This document shows positions 17,586 through 26,959 of a DNA stretch of 64,000 bases, piece by piece. Each line of letters begins with the position of its first letter. Within the stretch, counting starts at the first letter, position 1. This DNA comes from an uncultured Draconibacterium sp. (GTDB lineage: Bacteria > Bacteroidota > Bacteroidia > Bacteroidales > Prolixibacteraceae). The position numbers and the translations under genes were made by a program. The stretch covers positions 1 to 64,000 of the forward strand of contig NZ_CAJXYQ010000013.1 in NCBI RefSeq assembly GCF_913063105.1. The letters run 5' to 3'. The notes under the pieces were generated by a model that did not search any database, was not told the DNA's origin, and saw only the letters and a program-made list of their open reading frames with translations.

Positions 17586-19871
17586 ATGCCTAAAATTCGC
17601 AGAATTGATGCCCTCAATTACCATAAAAAAGAACGTCCCGGAAAAATAGAAGTGGTTCCGACCAAACCACACAATACACAGTACGACCTTTCCCTGGCCT
17701 ACACTCCGGGAGTGGCGCAACCGTGTCTTGAGATTGAAAAAAATCCGGATAACGCCTATAAATACACCTCTAAAGGCAACCTTGTGGCGGTTATTTCAAA
17801 TGGTACTGCGGTACTGGGACTGGGAGACATTGGCCCCTTGGCCGGCAAACCGGTTATGGAAGGGAAAGGACTCCTTTTTAAAATATTTGCCGATGTAGAT
17901 GTTTTTGACATTGAAGTGGACCAGAAAGACCCCGACAAACTGATTGAAGTGGTGAAAGCCATTGCCCCAACATTCGGAGGCATTAACCTGGAGGATATTA
18001 AAGCTCCCGAATGCTTTAAAATTGAAGAAACACTCCGAAAGGAATTAAACATCCCCGTTTTTCACGACGACCAGCACGGAACAGCAATTATTTCTGCAGC
18101 AGCCTTACTCAATGCACTTGAGCTTAATAAAAAACTTATTGAAGACATTCAGGTTGTGGTGAACGGAGCAGGGGCAGCAGCGGTGTCGTGTGCCAAACTC
18201 TATATCAGCATTGGCGTTGAGCCGGAGAATATAATTATGCTCGACAGCAAGGGCGTGTTAAACCGCGAGCGTGACGATTTGAACGAAATAAAACAGCAGT
18301 TTGTAACCAGCCGAAAAATAAAAACCCTTGAAGAAGCAATGAAGGGTGCCGATGTTTTTCTCGGACTTTCGGTGGCTGATGTAGTAAGTAAGAAGATGAT
18401 TAAATCAATGGCCCGCAACCCTATCGTTTTTGCCATGGCCAATCCCAACCCCGAAATATCGTATGAAGATGCCACTGCAGTTCGCGACGATATTATTATG
18501 GCAACCGGACGAAGCGACTACCCCAACCAAATAAACAATGTGCTTGGCTTCCCTTTTATTTTCAGGGGAGCTCTTGATGTACGTGCCACCACCATTAACG
18601 AAGAAATGAAAATTGCTGCTGCGAAGGCACTGGCAAAACTGGCAAAAGAATATGTTCCGGAAATGGTAGCCAAAGCCTACAACATGAAAAACATTGTTTT
18701 TGGCAAAGATTACATTATTCCAAAACCATTAGACCCCCGACTAATTACAACAGTATCGTCGGCGGTAGCCCATGCAGCCATGGAAAGCGGAGTGGCCCGC
18801 AAACCCATAAAAAGCTGGGCAGCCTACGAACGCGAGCTCACCGAACGATTAGGAATAGACAACCGGCTAATTATGGCCATTCGAACCAAAGCCAAACAAA
18901 ACCCCAAACGTATTGTTTTTGCCGAGGCCAATAGTTTCAGAATTTTAAAAGCTGTACAGTTTGTCATCCGCGAAGGAATTGCCCAACCTATTCTATTGGG
19001 CAATAAAGAGAAAATTCAGGCACTGATTAAAGAAAACCAGCTTGATATCAGTAACGTCCCCATTATCGACATGTACGATTCGATAAGTGAAGAGAAACGG
19101 CATCAGTTTGCTAAAATATTATACGAAAAAAGACATCGAAAAGGAATGACCTACGATGAAGCGGTTGAGAAAATGTATAACCGCGATTATTTTGGTTCCA
19201 TGATGGTTGAAACGGGCGAAGCAGATGCATTTATTTCGGGATTCTCCAGGAATTACTCTTCTACCATCCGCCCCGCGCTTCAGGTTGTTGGTGTAAAAAA
19301 AGAGTTTAACCACATTGCCGGCATGTATATTTTACTTACCAAGCGGGGGCCATTGTTTTTGGCCGACACCACAGTAAACATGAACCCATCGGCACAAACA
19401 CTTGCTGATACCACATTACTTACTGCCGCCGAAGTTCGTAAATTTAATATCGATCCCCGAATTGCCCTTTTGTCATACTCCAATTTTGGCGCCTACAAAG
19501 GTGAAGGAAGTCCGGTGCGGGTTAAAGAGGCGGTTAAAATGCTGCATGAAAAATACCCCGACCTGATGGTTGAAGGAGAAATGCAAGCCAATTATGCCTT
19601 AAACGGGAAGCTGCGTTATTCGCGTTATCCGTTTAATAAGCTTGGCGATATTGATGCCAATACGCTGATATTCCCGAATCTTAGCTCCGGAAATATTAGC
19701 TACAAAATATTGCAGGCTCTTGGGCCTTATGAAGCCATTGGCCCCATACTTATGGGCATGAACAAACCCATCCATATACTGCAGCGCGACAGCACGGTAC
19801 GCGAAATTATTAACATGGCGGCCATTGCGGTTATTGATGCACAAGGCACTACTTCTGAAGAAGAGAACTAG
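17586..19871 (+). CDS. maeB: NADP-dependent malic enzyme with phosphotransacetylase-like domain
   Basis: The 761-residue fusion is the MaeB type. Residues 1-425 are the malic enzyme: [10 protein letters not shown] at 38-47 with catalytic Tyr39, FHDDQHGTA near 158-166 for metal and substrate, and a nucleotide-binding loop NGAGAAA near 193-199. Residues from about 430 ([18 protein letters not shown]) resemble phosphate acetyltransferase. In MaeB enzymes that domain is regulatory, binding acetyl-CoA, rather than catalytic. The cytoplasmic reaction is malate + NADP to pyruvate + CO2 + NADPH. A -7-like TACATTTA (17553-17560) lies upstream, and a strong hairpin follows the gene, so it looks monocistronic. 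Confidence 0.95.
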   Translation: MPKIRRIDALNYHKKERPGKIEVVPTKPHNTQYDLSLAYTPGVAQPCLEIEKNPDNAYKYTSKGNLVAVISNGTAVLGLGDIGPLAGKPVMEGKGLLFKIFADVDVFDIEVDQKDPDKLIEVVKAIAPTFGGINLEDIKAPECFKIEETLRKELNIPVFHDDQHGTAIISAAALLNALELNKKLIEDIQVVVNGAGAAAVSCAKLYISIGVEPENIIMLDSKGVLNRERDDLNEIKQQFVTSRKIKTLEEAMKGADVFLGLSVADVVSKKMIKSMARNPIVFAMANPNPEISYEDATAVRDDIIMATGRSDYPNQINNVLGFPFIFRGALDVRATTINEEMKIAAAKALAKLAKEYVPEMVAKAYNMKNIVFGKDYIIPKPLDPRLITTVSSAVAHAAMESGVARKPIKSWAAYERELTERLGIDNRLIMAIRTKAKQNPKRIVFAEANSFRILKAVQFVIREGIAQPILLGNKEKIQALIKENQLDISNVPIIDMYDSISEEKRHQFAKILYEKRHRKGMTYDEAVEKMYNRDYFGSMMVETGEADAFISGFSRNYSSTIRPALQVVGVKKEFNHIAGMYILLTKRGPLFLADTTVNMNPSAQTLADTTLLTAAEVRKFNIDPRIALLSYSNFGAYKGEGSPVRVKEAVKMLHEKYPDLMVEGEMQANYALNGKLRYSRYPFNKLGDIDANTLIFPNLSSGNISYKILQALGPYEAIGPILMGMNKPIHILQRDSTVREIINMAAIAVIDAQGTTSEEEN

Positions 19872-19890
19872 TCAATTTTACTCCATAAAA

Positions 19891-19922
19891 AAATGCCGGA
19901 ACTGAACTCGTTTCCGGCATTT
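19891..19922. terminator. Bidirectional intrinsic terminator
   Basis: AAATGCCGGAA (19891-19901) pairs perfectly with TTCCGGCATTT (19912-19922) around a 10-nt loop, with A-run and T-run flanks. It sits between convergent maeB and the small barrel gene and can terminate both. Confidence 0.9.
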
Positions 19923-19941
19923 TTCATCTTATGAAGTTCTG

Positions 19942-20532
19942 TTAGAATCCTACGCCTATTCCTAAGCTAAAATAGGGTTCCCAATCCTTATACGGCGAAT
20001 TTTCGTGGTTCAACACATCAAATAATACTTGTGCATTTAACCAGGTATTTTTTGAAATGGGCTGACTATAGCCACCTCCTACGTAAAACATCGGGGCAAG
20101 TTTCCGGTCATCACTTCCGTTGGAATAAAACCATTTATAACTCATCAAACTAAACTCGGTATGTGCGTATAAACGCGGAGTTGCCCTAAACCTGCTAAAC
20201 AAACTGGCGCCGTAATTCGATCCATTTTGCTCAATGGAATATCGGCTGTCGCTAATATATTCGTACGAGACCTGAGTTCCAACAGAAAGTTTTGGCGTTA
20301 GTTTGTAGGCAAGCAGGGGCTGTGCTCCAATTACACTGTAATTCCGGCTAAAATTCATGGTAACATAACCGCCGTAATACATTCGGCTTTTGTCTAATTT
20401 TGGCTTTGGCAGTTCACTTTCTTCAGTAGCAACATTTTCCTGCGCTGTGGAGGTGGTGGTAGTATCCTGCACCTGTCCAAAGCCAACAGATATTAGCAAT
20501 ATGCCCGCTATTAGTAAAAATGTTTTCTTCAT
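19942..20532 (-). CDS. Small outer-membrane beta-barrel protein, function unknown
   Basis: From the ATG at 20532 the product has 196 residues. It starts with a signal peptide (KKTFLLIAGILLISVGFGQ, 2-20), then a Thr/Glu-rich linker (21-40). The rest has alternating aromatic strands such as YYGGYVTMNFSRNY and LSVGTQVSYEY, ending FSLGIGVGF with a terminal Phe, as expected for a BAM-inserted barrel of about eight strands. The reading frame extends 48 codons upstream to 20676, but those codons lack signal-peptide character and overlap the recR promoter region, so the internal start is chosen. No enzymatic motif is seen. It may be an OmpW/OmpA-like porin or assembly-associated barrel. Confidence 0.75.
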   Translation of the reverse strand: MKKTFLLIAGILLISVGFGQVQDTTTTSTAQENVATEESELPKPKLDKSRMYYGGYVTMNFSRNYSVIGAQPLLAYKLTPKLSVGTQVSYEYISDSRYSIEQNGSNYGASLFSRFRATPRLYAHTEFSLMSYKWFYSNGSDDRKLAPMFYVGGGYSQPISKNTWLNAQVLFDVLNHENSPYKDWEPYFSLGIGVGF

Positions 20533-20636
20533 TTTAAATAGTAATTTTATCATTTGATTAAGGTACATAAAATTAGCTTGCAAAAAAATAAGCCCTTCTA
20601 AAAATACTGACCGAGCTAAAAAAATGCTTTTCAGTA

Positions 20637-20665
20637 TTGATATTTCAATTTCAACACTATTTTTG
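20637..20665 (+). promoter_or_regulatory. Promoter for recR
   Basis: TTG at 20637-20639 and TATTTTTG at 20658-20665 (TAnnTTTG) are 18 bp apart. The -7 ends 38 bp before the recR ATG. Confidence 0.65.
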
Positions 20666-20703
20666 TTTTTTAACAATCAGAAAACAATTTTACCAGGTAA
20701 AAT

Positions 20704-21324
20704 ATGGATCGATATCCGTCGCGACTATTGGAGAATGCTGTTAACGAATTCTCAAAACTTCCGGGAATAGGACGTAAAAGTGCCTTGCGTTTGGTTTTGC
20801 ATTTGTTACGGCAAGATAAAGAAGAAGTGAACGCCTTTGGGAACAGTTTAATAGAACTTAAAAACGAAATCAAGCATTGTAAAATCTGCCATAATATTTC
20901 CGATACCGAAACTTGCCAGATTTGTTCCACTCCTTCCAGAAACGATAGTGTAATTTGTGTTGTGGAGAATATTCGCGATGTTATGTCGGTGGAAAATACG
21001 CACCAGTTTAATGGCTTATACCATGTTTTAGGAGGCATTATTTCGCCGATGGATGGTATTGGGCCTGCCGAACTGGAAATTGATTCGCTCGTTGAACGGA
21101 TTAATTCGGGGAAAGTGCTTGAGGTGATACTCGCCCTGTCGACCACCATGGAAGGCGACACAACAAATTTTTACATTTACCGGAAACTAAAAGACAAGGA
21201 GATAAAGATATCGACACTTGCCCGGGGCGTATCAATTGGCGACGAGCTTGAATATACCGATGAAATTACACTTGGCCGTTCATTAATGAACCGTGTACCT
21301 TTTGAAAGTTCCCTGGGAAAATAA
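20704..21324 (+). CDS. recR: Recombination mediator protein RecR
   Basis: At 206 residues it has the standard RecR length and order: a helix-hairpin-helix with [13 protein letters not shown] (about 18-30), a C4 zinc finger (C60, C63 in CKIC; C72, C75 in CQIC), then a Toprim domain with CVVENIRD and the [15 protein letters not shown] stretch. With RecO and RecF it loads RecA on SSB-coated gapped DNA in the cytoplasm. It has its own promoter. The following GT2 gene begins 143 bp later with a separate -7 element, so they are probably not one operon. Confidence 0.96.
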   Translation: MDRYPSRLLENAVNEFSKLPGIGRKSALRLVLHLLRQDKEEVNAFGNSLIELKNEIKHCKICHNISDTETCQICSTPSRNDSVICVVENIRDVMSVENTHQFNGLYHVLGGIISPMDGIGPAELEIDSLVERINSGKVLEVILALSTTMEGDTTNFYIYRKLKDKEIKISTLARGVSIGDELEYTDEITLGRSLMNRVPFESSLGK

Positions 21325-21370
21325 TTTCTGCATCAGAAATCATAAATCTTTTCGTTATAAAAAGGAAACA

Positions 21371-21378
21371 CTACTTTT
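21371..21378 (+). promoter_or_regulatory. Promoter -7 element for the GT2 fusion gene
   Basis: TACTTTTG fits TAnnTTTG exactly and lies 90 bp before the ATG. A TTTTCG at 21349-21354 could act as a weak -33 element. Confidence 0.55.
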
Positions 21379-21467
21379 GGTCAACAAATAAATAACGAAA
21401 GTAATTATTTGATTACTGATTTCGGTAAGCCAAAACAAAAGCTACAAAAAAACACCGCGTTTTACAG

Positions 21468-23423
21468 ATGGATATTTCTATAGTAATTGTCAACTACAAC
21501 GTTAAGCATTTCCTCGAGCAGTGTTTGCATTCGGTGGAAAAGGCTTTAAGAAATATCCGGGGCGAGATTTTTGTGGTGGATAACAACTCGGTTGATGGAT
21601 CGGCGCACCTGATTCGTGAAAAATTCCCCAAGGTTCGATTTATCCAAAACACGGAGAACGTTGGATTTTCAAAAGCCAATAACCAGGCTATTAATCAATC
21701 AAAAGGAGAATATATTTTATTACTGAATCCGGATACGGTTGTAGAAGAAGATACCTTTGAACAGCTTATTGCCTTTATGAACGAGCATAAGGAAGCCGGT
21801 GGCTTAGGGGTAAAAATGATTGATGGGAAAGGTGTTTTTCTGCCCGAATCGAAAAGGGGATTACCAACACCGTGGGTGGCTTTTTATAAAATGTTTGGAC
21901 TATCAAAGCTATTTCCCCAATCGCGAAAATTCGGAAAATACCACCTCTCCTACCTCGACAAAGAAAAAATACAGGAAGTTGATGTACTGGCCGGTGCTTT
22001 TATGCTGCTCCGAAAATCGGTGTTGGATAAAACAGGCCTTTTGGATGAAACATTTTTCATGTACGGCGAAGACATCGATCTTTCGTACCGTATACAACTG
22101 GCCGGGTATAAAAACTATTATTACCCGCATACAACCATTATTCATTACAAAGGCGAAAGCACCAAAAAAGGTTCGTTAAACTATGTAAAGGTGTTTTACA
22201 ATGCCATGATTATTTTTGCGCGTAAACATTTTCCGGGTAGCAAAGCCGGAATATTTTCACTGTTTATCCATCTTGCCATTTATTTCAGGGCCTTGCTGTC
22301 GGCATCAAAACGTATCCTCACGAAAGTGTACCTCCCACTGCTTGACGCCCTTATCATTTTTGCAGGATTTTGGCTAATCACGCCATTTTGGGAGCAATTT
22401 CAGTTTAGCAGCCCGGGCTACTACCCACCCGAATTTATGCAAATTGTTGTTCCGGCTTATATCCTCATCTTTCTGTTAAGCATTTTGTTTTCAGGAGGGT
22501 ACACTAAACCGCTTAGTTTATTTAAAGTTGGACGTGGTGTGCTATGGGGCCTCATTACTATTCTTTTGGCATACTCGCTGGTTGATGAGCAGTACCGATT
22601 CTCGCGGGCTTTAATTTTATTGGGAACAGCCTGGACAGGAACTGTTCTTATGGTAGTACGGCTGATTGGCAGCTGGTTAAAAATAAGCGATTTCAGGTTA
22701 AGCAACCAACGTATTCGTAAGATTGCAATTGTTGGCCATTCAAACGAAGCAAAACGTGTGCAACGATTGCTGGAAGAAACCAGGATAAAATCGCAACTGG
22801 CCGGTTTTATTGCACTCGACAATACCGACAAAGGCCAAAACTACATGGGTGAACTTTCTCAGCTGGAAGAAATTATCCGAATTAATCGTATTGATGAAAT
22901 TGTATTTTGTGCCGAAAACATTAGTTCTGCAGCAATAATACGAGCCATGCTCGATTTAAGCCGCCTTGACATTGATTACAAAATTGCACCACCCGAAAGT
23001 TCGAGTATAATTGGCAGCAATTCCATTCATACCGCAGGCGATTTGTATGTGGTTAATTTAAATGCCATTTCAAAGGCAGGAAACCGGCGCAAAAAGCGCC
23101 TGCTCGATCTAACTGCAGCACTGCTTTTTCTCCTTCTTAGTCCGGTTGGATTATGGTGCTACAGCCAAAAAGTCAATTTTTTTGCTAATATTTTCCGGGT
23201 TCTTTTTGGTAACAAAACATGGATTGGGTACACCGCAGATGCCGAAACGGAAAACAATTTACCAAAATTAAAAACGGGCGTATTAACACCTGCCGATATG
23301 TTTCCGGAGATTACAATAGACCAGGAAAAAGCCATGCGGCTAAACCGGCTTTATGCCAAAGACTACAACGTCTTTTCCGATATGGAGCTTTTGGCTAAAG
23401 CCTGGAAAAAATTAGACAGATAA
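21468..23423 (+). CDS. GT2 glycosyltransferase fused to a membrane / CpsE-like domain
   Basis: The 651-residue protein joins two parts. Residues 1-260 are a GT-A family 2 glycosyltransferase of the rhamnosyltransferase (WbbL-like) type: SIVIVNYN at 4-11, a VVDNNSVDGS nucleotide site, LLNPDT as DxD equivalent, and MYGEDIDLSYR as catalytic-base region. About four transmembrane helices follow (265-400). Residues 417-540 are a Rossmann/CoA-binding-like domain (IAIVGHSNEAKRV), as found in the N half of WcaJ/CpsE sugar transferases. The tail keeps their entry helix (KRLLDLTAALLFLLLSP) but not the catalytic Arg/Asp/Glu motifs; it ends after NKTWIGY. It likely adds a sugar to a lipid-linked or cell-surface glycan at the inner membrane. 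Acceptor and donor are unknown. Confidence 0.85.
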   Translation: MDISIVIVNYNVKHFLEQCLHSVEKALRNIRGEIFVVDNNSVDGSAHLIREKFPKVRFIQNTENVGFSKANNQAINQSKGEYILLLNPDTVVEEDTFEQLIAFMNEHKEAGGLGVKMIDGKGVFLPESKRGLPTPWVAFYKMFGLSKLFPQSRKFGKYHLSYLDKEKIQEVDVLAGAFMLLRKSVLDKTGLLDETFFMYGEDIDLSYRIQLAGYKNYYYPHTTIIHYKGESTKKGSLNYVKVFYNAMIIFARKHFPGSKAGIFSLFIHLAIYFRALLSASKRILTKVYLPLLDALIIFAGFWLITPFWEQFQFSSPGYYPPEFMQIVVPAYILIFLLSILFSGGYTKPLSLFKVGRGVLWGLITILLAYSLVDEQYRFSRALILLGTAWTGTVLMVVRLIGSWLKISDFRLSNQRIRKIAIVGHSNEAKRVQRLLEETRIKSQLAGFIALDNTDKGQNYMGELSQLEEIIRINRIDEIVFCAENISSAAIIRAMLDLSRLDIDYKIAPPESSSIIGSNSIHTAGDLYVVNLNAISKAGNRRKKRLLDLTAALLFLLLSPVGLWCYSQKVNFFANIFRVLFGNKTWIGYTADAETENNLPKLKTGVLTPADMFPEITIDQEKAMRLNRLYAKDYNVFSDMELLAKAWKKLDR

Positions 23424-23439
23424 CTCAACAAATTACAGC

Positions 23440-23982
23440 ATGCAAGAACAACTTTCATTTGGTAAAATAAATTTACGCCCGCTTGAACCCGGCGATATTG
23501 ACCTCCTTTACCAATGGGAAAATAACATGGCGATATGGGAAGTAAGTAATACCAAAACACCTTTCTCAAAGCATATTCTGGCCCAATACCTGCTTGAAGC
23601 GACCAAAGATATTTATACCACCAAACAGCTTCGCCTGGTAATCGAAACAAAAGAAAACATTCCGGTTGGCGCCATTGACCTGTTTGATTTTGAACCTTAC
23701 CACCAACGAGCCGGTGTTGGCATCCTCATTCATAAAAACTCCGACAGAAGACAGGGATATGCCGGCGACGCATTAACAGCCCTTGGCAATTATGCTCTAC
23801 AGGTGCTTGGTTTACAGCAATTGTATGCCAATATTACTGCCGACAACACCCCGAGTATTCACTTATTTGAGCATGCCGGTTATCAGCAGTGTGGAATTAA
23901 AAAGAGCTGGATTAAAACCTATTCAGGCTGGAAAGATGAAATCTTGTTTCAGAAATTTTTGTCCCCCGCCGCCAAAGATTAA
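23440..23982 (+). CDS. GNAT family N-acetyltransferase (RimJ/RimL-like)
   Basis: The 180-residue protein shows the GNAT order: LRPLEPGDIDLLYQWENN near the N terminus, typical of RimJ/RimL/SpeG-like acetyltransferases. IGAIDLFDFEPYHQRAGVGI-type strands and the acetyl-CoA loop (RRQGYAGDAL near 106-115) follow, then LYANITADNTPSIHLFEHAGY at the C-terminal motif. It transfers an acetyl group from acetyl-CoA to an amine; SpeG-type polyamine or ribosomal-protein N-terminal substrates are possible, not decided. It follows the GT2 gene by 16 bp and is probably cotranscribed. Its stop overlaps the convergent next gene by 4 bp. Confidence 0.87.
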   Translation: MQEQLSFGKINLRPLEPGDIDLLYQWENNMAIWEVSNTKTPFSKHILAQYLLEATKDIYTTKQLRLVIETKENIPVGAIDLFDFEPYHQRAGVGILIHKNSDRRQGYAGDALTALGNYALQVLGLQQLYANITADNTPSIHLFEHAGYQQCGIKKSWIKTYSGWKDEILFQKFLSPAAKD

Positions 23983-24464
23983 CTAAAGCCGGTACCATCC
24001 ACCCGGCAACGTTCGCAAAATTGCGGAATCTCGTGCAAAAACGAATAGTTGTTATTCACATAATCAATTTCGCAGGCAAAGTGTTGTAAGCCGTTTGACA
24101 CCACTACCCGCTCAACACGCAGCGCCATATTGTAACGTACCACCTGGTCAAAAGTATCCTGTGTAATTTTTACGTTTGGTGCTTTAAATTCGGCAATCAA
24201 ATGCGGCTGACCATTTCTCAGGTAGATAAGCAAATCGAACCTGCGTTGTTGCTGGTTAACCATTATTTGTTTTTCAACAGCCATCAACGATTCCGGATAC
24301 TTCTTTTCCTTTATCAGGTATTGAATAAAGTTTTGACGAACCCATTCTTCTGGAGTCAGAATTATATATTTTTTTCGGATCGCATCAAAAATTAAGCGGC
24401 GGCCATCTTCCGTTTTGGTTCTGAACGCATATTCGGGCAAATTCAATTTATCCATCCTATTCAT
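23979..24464 (-). CDS. Solo HsdR N-terminal-like PD-(D/E)XK domain protein
   Basis: The 161-residue protein consists only of a type I restriction HsdR N-terminal-like nuclease fold. R75-F76-D77 with E92-x-K94 (in LIAEFKAP) forms the PD-(D/E)XK core, and a later QVVRYNMAL helix carries the Q of HSDR_N families. Helicase and translocase domains are absent, and no hsdM or hsdS is nearby. Such stand-alone proteins are widespread in Bacteroidota next to holA/amn and look like conserved housekeeping genes, not restriction systems. The start could also be the ATG at 24455 (MDKLNLPEY), which I find equally likely. Divergent to amn. Confidence 0.8.
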   Translation of the reverse strand: MNRMDKLNLPEYAFRTKTEDGRRLIFDAIRKKYIILTPEEWVRQNFIQYLIKEKKYPESLMAVEKQIMVNQQQRRFDLLIYLRNGQPHLIAEFKAPNVKITQDTFDQVVRYNMALRVERVVVSNGLQHFACEIDYVNNNYSFLHEIPQFCERCRVDGTGFS

Positions 24465-24483
24465 AATAACTTATTAACTCAAC

Positions 24484-24514
24484 TTGGCTGGCGAGATCTA
24501 AAAATGTACATTTG
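24484..24514 (+). promoter_or_regulatory. Promoter for the amn-holA-rhomboid operon
   Basis: TTG (24484-24486) and TACATTTG (24507-24514) have a 20-bp spacer, a near-ideal Bacteroidota promoter. It supports the ATG at 24572 over the in-frame TTG at 24545. Confidence 0.75.
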
Positions 24515-24571
24515 TGTTCGCCTTAAAACCAAAAGTATTCCTATTTGTTCAAAGGTAGAATATTTCAGCAT

Positions 24572-25342
24572 ATGAAGACAAAAAAAGACATTGTTGACAA
24601 CTGGCTTCCACGGTATACCGGGAAAAAGCTTGATGAATTTGGCAAATACATTTTGCTGACAAATTTTCAGGACTATATTGAGCGCTTTGCACGTAAGTTT
24701 GAGGTACCTGTAGATGGAGCCGATAAAAATATGCCCAGTGCCACAGCAGAAGGGATAACCATGATTAATTTTGGAATGGGTAGCCCCAATGCGGCAACCA
24801 TCATGGATTTATTAAGCGCCATTCATCCCAAAGCAGTGTTGTTTTTAGGCAAATGTGGCGGATTAAAAAAGAAAAATCAGTTGGGCGATTTAATACTGCC
24901 CATTGCAGCAATTCGCAGCGATGGTACCTCAAACGATTACCTGCCTCCCGAAGTTCCCGCACTCCCGGCATTTAACCTGCAACGTGCGGTTTCGCATATT
25001 CTCCGAAACTCGGAACAAGACTATTGGACCGGCGTGGTTTTAACTACCAACCGCAGAGTGTGGGAGTACGACACACGTTTTAAAAAATACCTGAAAAAAA
25101 CCCGGGCAATGGCCATTGATATGGAAACTGCAACTTTGTTTACCGTGGGGTTTGCCAACCAGATACCAACAGGGGTATTGTTACTGGTATCCGACCAGCC
25201 AATGATATCAACCGGAGTTAAAACAGAAGCAAGCGACAAATACGTATCCTCTTCGTATGTTGAACGCCATATTCAGGCCGGTATTGATGCGCTGCTCGAA
25301 ATTAAAAACAACGGCCTCTCCGTTAAACACTTACGCTTTTAG
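24572..25342 (+). CDS. amn: AMP nucleosidase
   Basis: This 256-residue cytoplasmic enzyme hydrolyses AMP to adenine and ribose-5-phosphate, controlling adenylate levels. It is the shorter Bacteroidota form with a nucleoside-phosphorylase fold: NFGMGSPNAATIMDLL (about 66-81) for phosphate, LFLGKCGGLKKKNQLGDLIL for the base, and MAIDMETATLF near 178-188 with the purine-binding Met-Glu. LLLVSDQPM follows with the catalytic Asp. I chose the ATG at 24572 because the strong -33/-7 promoter ends at 24514, and the nine residues from the TTG at 24545 add nothing conserved. It heads an operon, with holA starting one base after its stop. Confidence 0.93.
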   Translation: MKTKKDIVDNWLPRYTGKKLDEFGKYILLTNFQDYIERFARKFEVPVDGADKNMPSATAEGITMINFGMGSPNAATIMDLLSAIHPKAVLFLGKCGGLKKKNQLGDLILPIAAIRSDGTSNDYLPPEVPALPAFNLQRAVSHILRNSEQDYWTGVVLTTNRRVWEYDTRFKKYLKKTRAMAIDMETATLFTVGFANQIPTGVLLLVSDQPMISTGVKTEASDKYVSSSYVERHIQAGIDALLEIKNNGLSVKHLRF

Positions 25343-25343
25343 T

Positions 25344-26345
25344 ATGGAGCATAAAGAAATAATGCAAAACCTTAAAAAAGGTATTTATCATCCCATTTAT
25401 TTGCTGCAGGGAGAAGAGGCCTACTTTATTGATGAAATATCGGATTACATTGAAGACCACGTACTTAACGATGGCGAAAAGGGCTTTAACCAAACTATCT
25501 TTTACGGGAAAGATGCCGACCCCGTAACCATTGCCGAAGCCTCGATGCGTTTCCCAATGATGGCCAGCAAACAGGTAATTGTGGTAAAAGAAGCACAAAG
25601 CTTGAATAAAATAGACACATTAACTGCCTATGCCGAGAAACCGCTGGAATCAACCATTCTGGTTTTGGCCTACAAATACAAAAAACTTGATTCGCGAACA
25701 AAACTGGCCAAAGCAATAAAAAAGAACGGCGTACTTTTTACCTCTAAAAAGCTCTACGAAAACAAAATTCCGGCATGGATTGATGCTTACCTGAAGCAGC
25801 ACAGTTATTCGATTACACCACAGGCAGCATTATTACTTACGTCGTACCTGGGTACCGATTTAAGCAAAATTGCCAACGAATTAAACAAACTGGTAATTGC
25901 AGTAAAAGATTCGAACAAAATTACACCCGACCATATTGAGAAAAACATTGGCTTAAGTAAAGAATTTAATGTGATTGAGTTACAAAATGCATTGGGGGAG
26001 AAAAATGTTTTAAAAGCCAACCGTATCATTCAATACTTTGGCGCGAATCCTACGCTAAATCCCATTCAAAAAACAATTGCTGGTCTCTATTATTATTTTT
26101 CAAAACTTTTTACTTACCATTTTCTGAAAAACAAATCAGAATATAATGTGGCAGCCGAACTGCGTGTTAATCCCTACTTTGTTAAGGATTATGTATCGGC
26201 AGCAAAACGTTATTCGCCAACCAAGTTATACGAGATTATGGGAATTCTGCGCGAATACGACATGAAAAGCAAAGGTTTCAACGTATCAACCATGGTGGAA
26301 ACCGGAGAATTACAAAAGGAAATGATATTTAAAATTTTACATTAA
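25344..26345 (+). CDS. holA: DNA polymerase III subunit delta
   Basis: The 333-residue protein is the delta clamp-loader subunit, which opens the beta sliding clamp at primed sites. The N-terminal AAA-like domain shows PIYLLQGEEAYFIDEIS at about 16-32, as in HolA, without a functional Walker A. Residues LNKIDTLTAYAEKPLESTILVLAYKYKK form the usual strand-loop region. The C-terminal helical collar domain includes LGTDLSKIANELNKL and FNVIELQNALGEK. The ATG at 25344 follows the amn TAG by one base; upstream in-frame codons lie inside amn and are rejected. An ATG at 25362 is an alternative. Its stop overlaps the rhomboid start (ATGA-type coupling). Confidence 0.93.
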   Translation: MEHKEIMQNLKKGIYHPIYLLQGEEAYFIDEISDYIEDHVLNDGEKGFNQTIFYGKDADPVTIAEASMRFPMMASKQVIVVKEAQSLNKIDTLTAYAEKPLESTILVLAYKYKKLDSRTKLAKAIKKNGVLFTSKKLYENKIPAWIDAYLKQHSYSITPQAALLLTSYLGTDLSKIANELNKLVIAVKDSNKITPDHIEKNIGLSKEFNVIELQNALGEKNVLKANRIIQYFGANPTLNPIQKTIAGLYYYFSKLFTYHFLKNKSEYNVAAELRVNPYFVKDYVSAAKRYSPTKLYEIMGILREYDMKSKGFNVSTMVETGELQKEMIFKILH

Positions 26346-26956
26346 TGATTGTTTGGTTTATAATAGGTGTTACAGCGGTAATTTCATACATAGCATTCGG
26401 AAATCGGGAGTTATCGACGAAACTACAGTTTAATGCCGCTCAAATTATTCACCGCAAGGAATATTACCGTTTGGTGAGCCATGCTTTTATACATGCCAAC
26501 TGGGCACATCTGGGTGTAAACATGCTGGTACTGTATTTTTTTGGAAGAAATGTAGTGGTGTATTTTAGTCATTATTTTGGCAACAAGGGCACTGCCTATT
26601 TTCTACTGCTCTATTTGGGTGGTATTTTGGCAGCAAACACCTGGAGCCTGATAAAACACAAAAACAATTATTACTACAATGCCGTTGGTGCTTCAGGAGC
26701 TGTATCGGCAGTGTTGTTTGCAGCTATTTTTTTTCAGCCCTGGGAACCTTTGTATCTGTTTGCCATTCTTCCCATACCCGGCATTCTTTTCGCTATAGGC
26801 TACCTGTTTTATTCGTACCAAATGAGTAAAAAACAAACGGATAATGTGGCACACGATGCTCATTTTTTAGGGGCAGTATTTGGTTTTGTTTTCCCAATAT
26901 TGCTACAGCCCAACCTTTTTCAGCGGTTTATCGATAATTTATTTTCGTTTCTGTAG
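26345..26956 (+). CDS. Rhomboid family intramembrane serine protease
   Basis: The 203-residue polytopic protein has six or seven hydrophobic helices and the rhomboid core: HANWAHLGVNM at 50-60 (the conserved HxxxN region), GASG at 115-118 with catalytic Ser117, and H173 in AHDAHFLGAVFG as the catalytic His. Rhomboids cleave transmembrane segments of other proteins within the membrane. Its substrate is unknown. Translation is probably coupled to holA, since the ATG overlaps the TAA. Catalytic residues are intact, so activity is expected. Signals, stress response or membrane quality control are all possible roles. Confidence 0.92.
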   Translation: MIVWFIIGVTAVISYIAFGNRELSTKLQFNAAQIIHRKEYYRLVSHAFIHANWAHLGVNMLVLYFFGRNVVVYFSHYFGNKGTAYFLLLYLGGILAANTWSLIKHKNNYYYNAVGASGAVSAVLFAAIFFQPWEPLYLFAILPIPGILFAIGYLFYSYQMSKKQTDNVAHDAHFLGAVFGFVFPILLQPNLFQRFIDNLFSFL

Positions 26957-26959
26957 TTC

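Noticed and set aside
20533..20676. 48 extra codons before the small barrel protein
   Set aside because: They lack signal-peptide character and overlap the recR promoter; the signal peptide begins at the ATG at 20532.
23979..24464. A restriction-modification system
   Set aside because: Only an HsdR N-terminal-like domain is present; no hsdM, hsdS or translocase domain is found.
24545..24571. A TTG upstream start for amn
   Set aside because: The nine added residues are not conserved, and the ATG fits the mapped promoter better.
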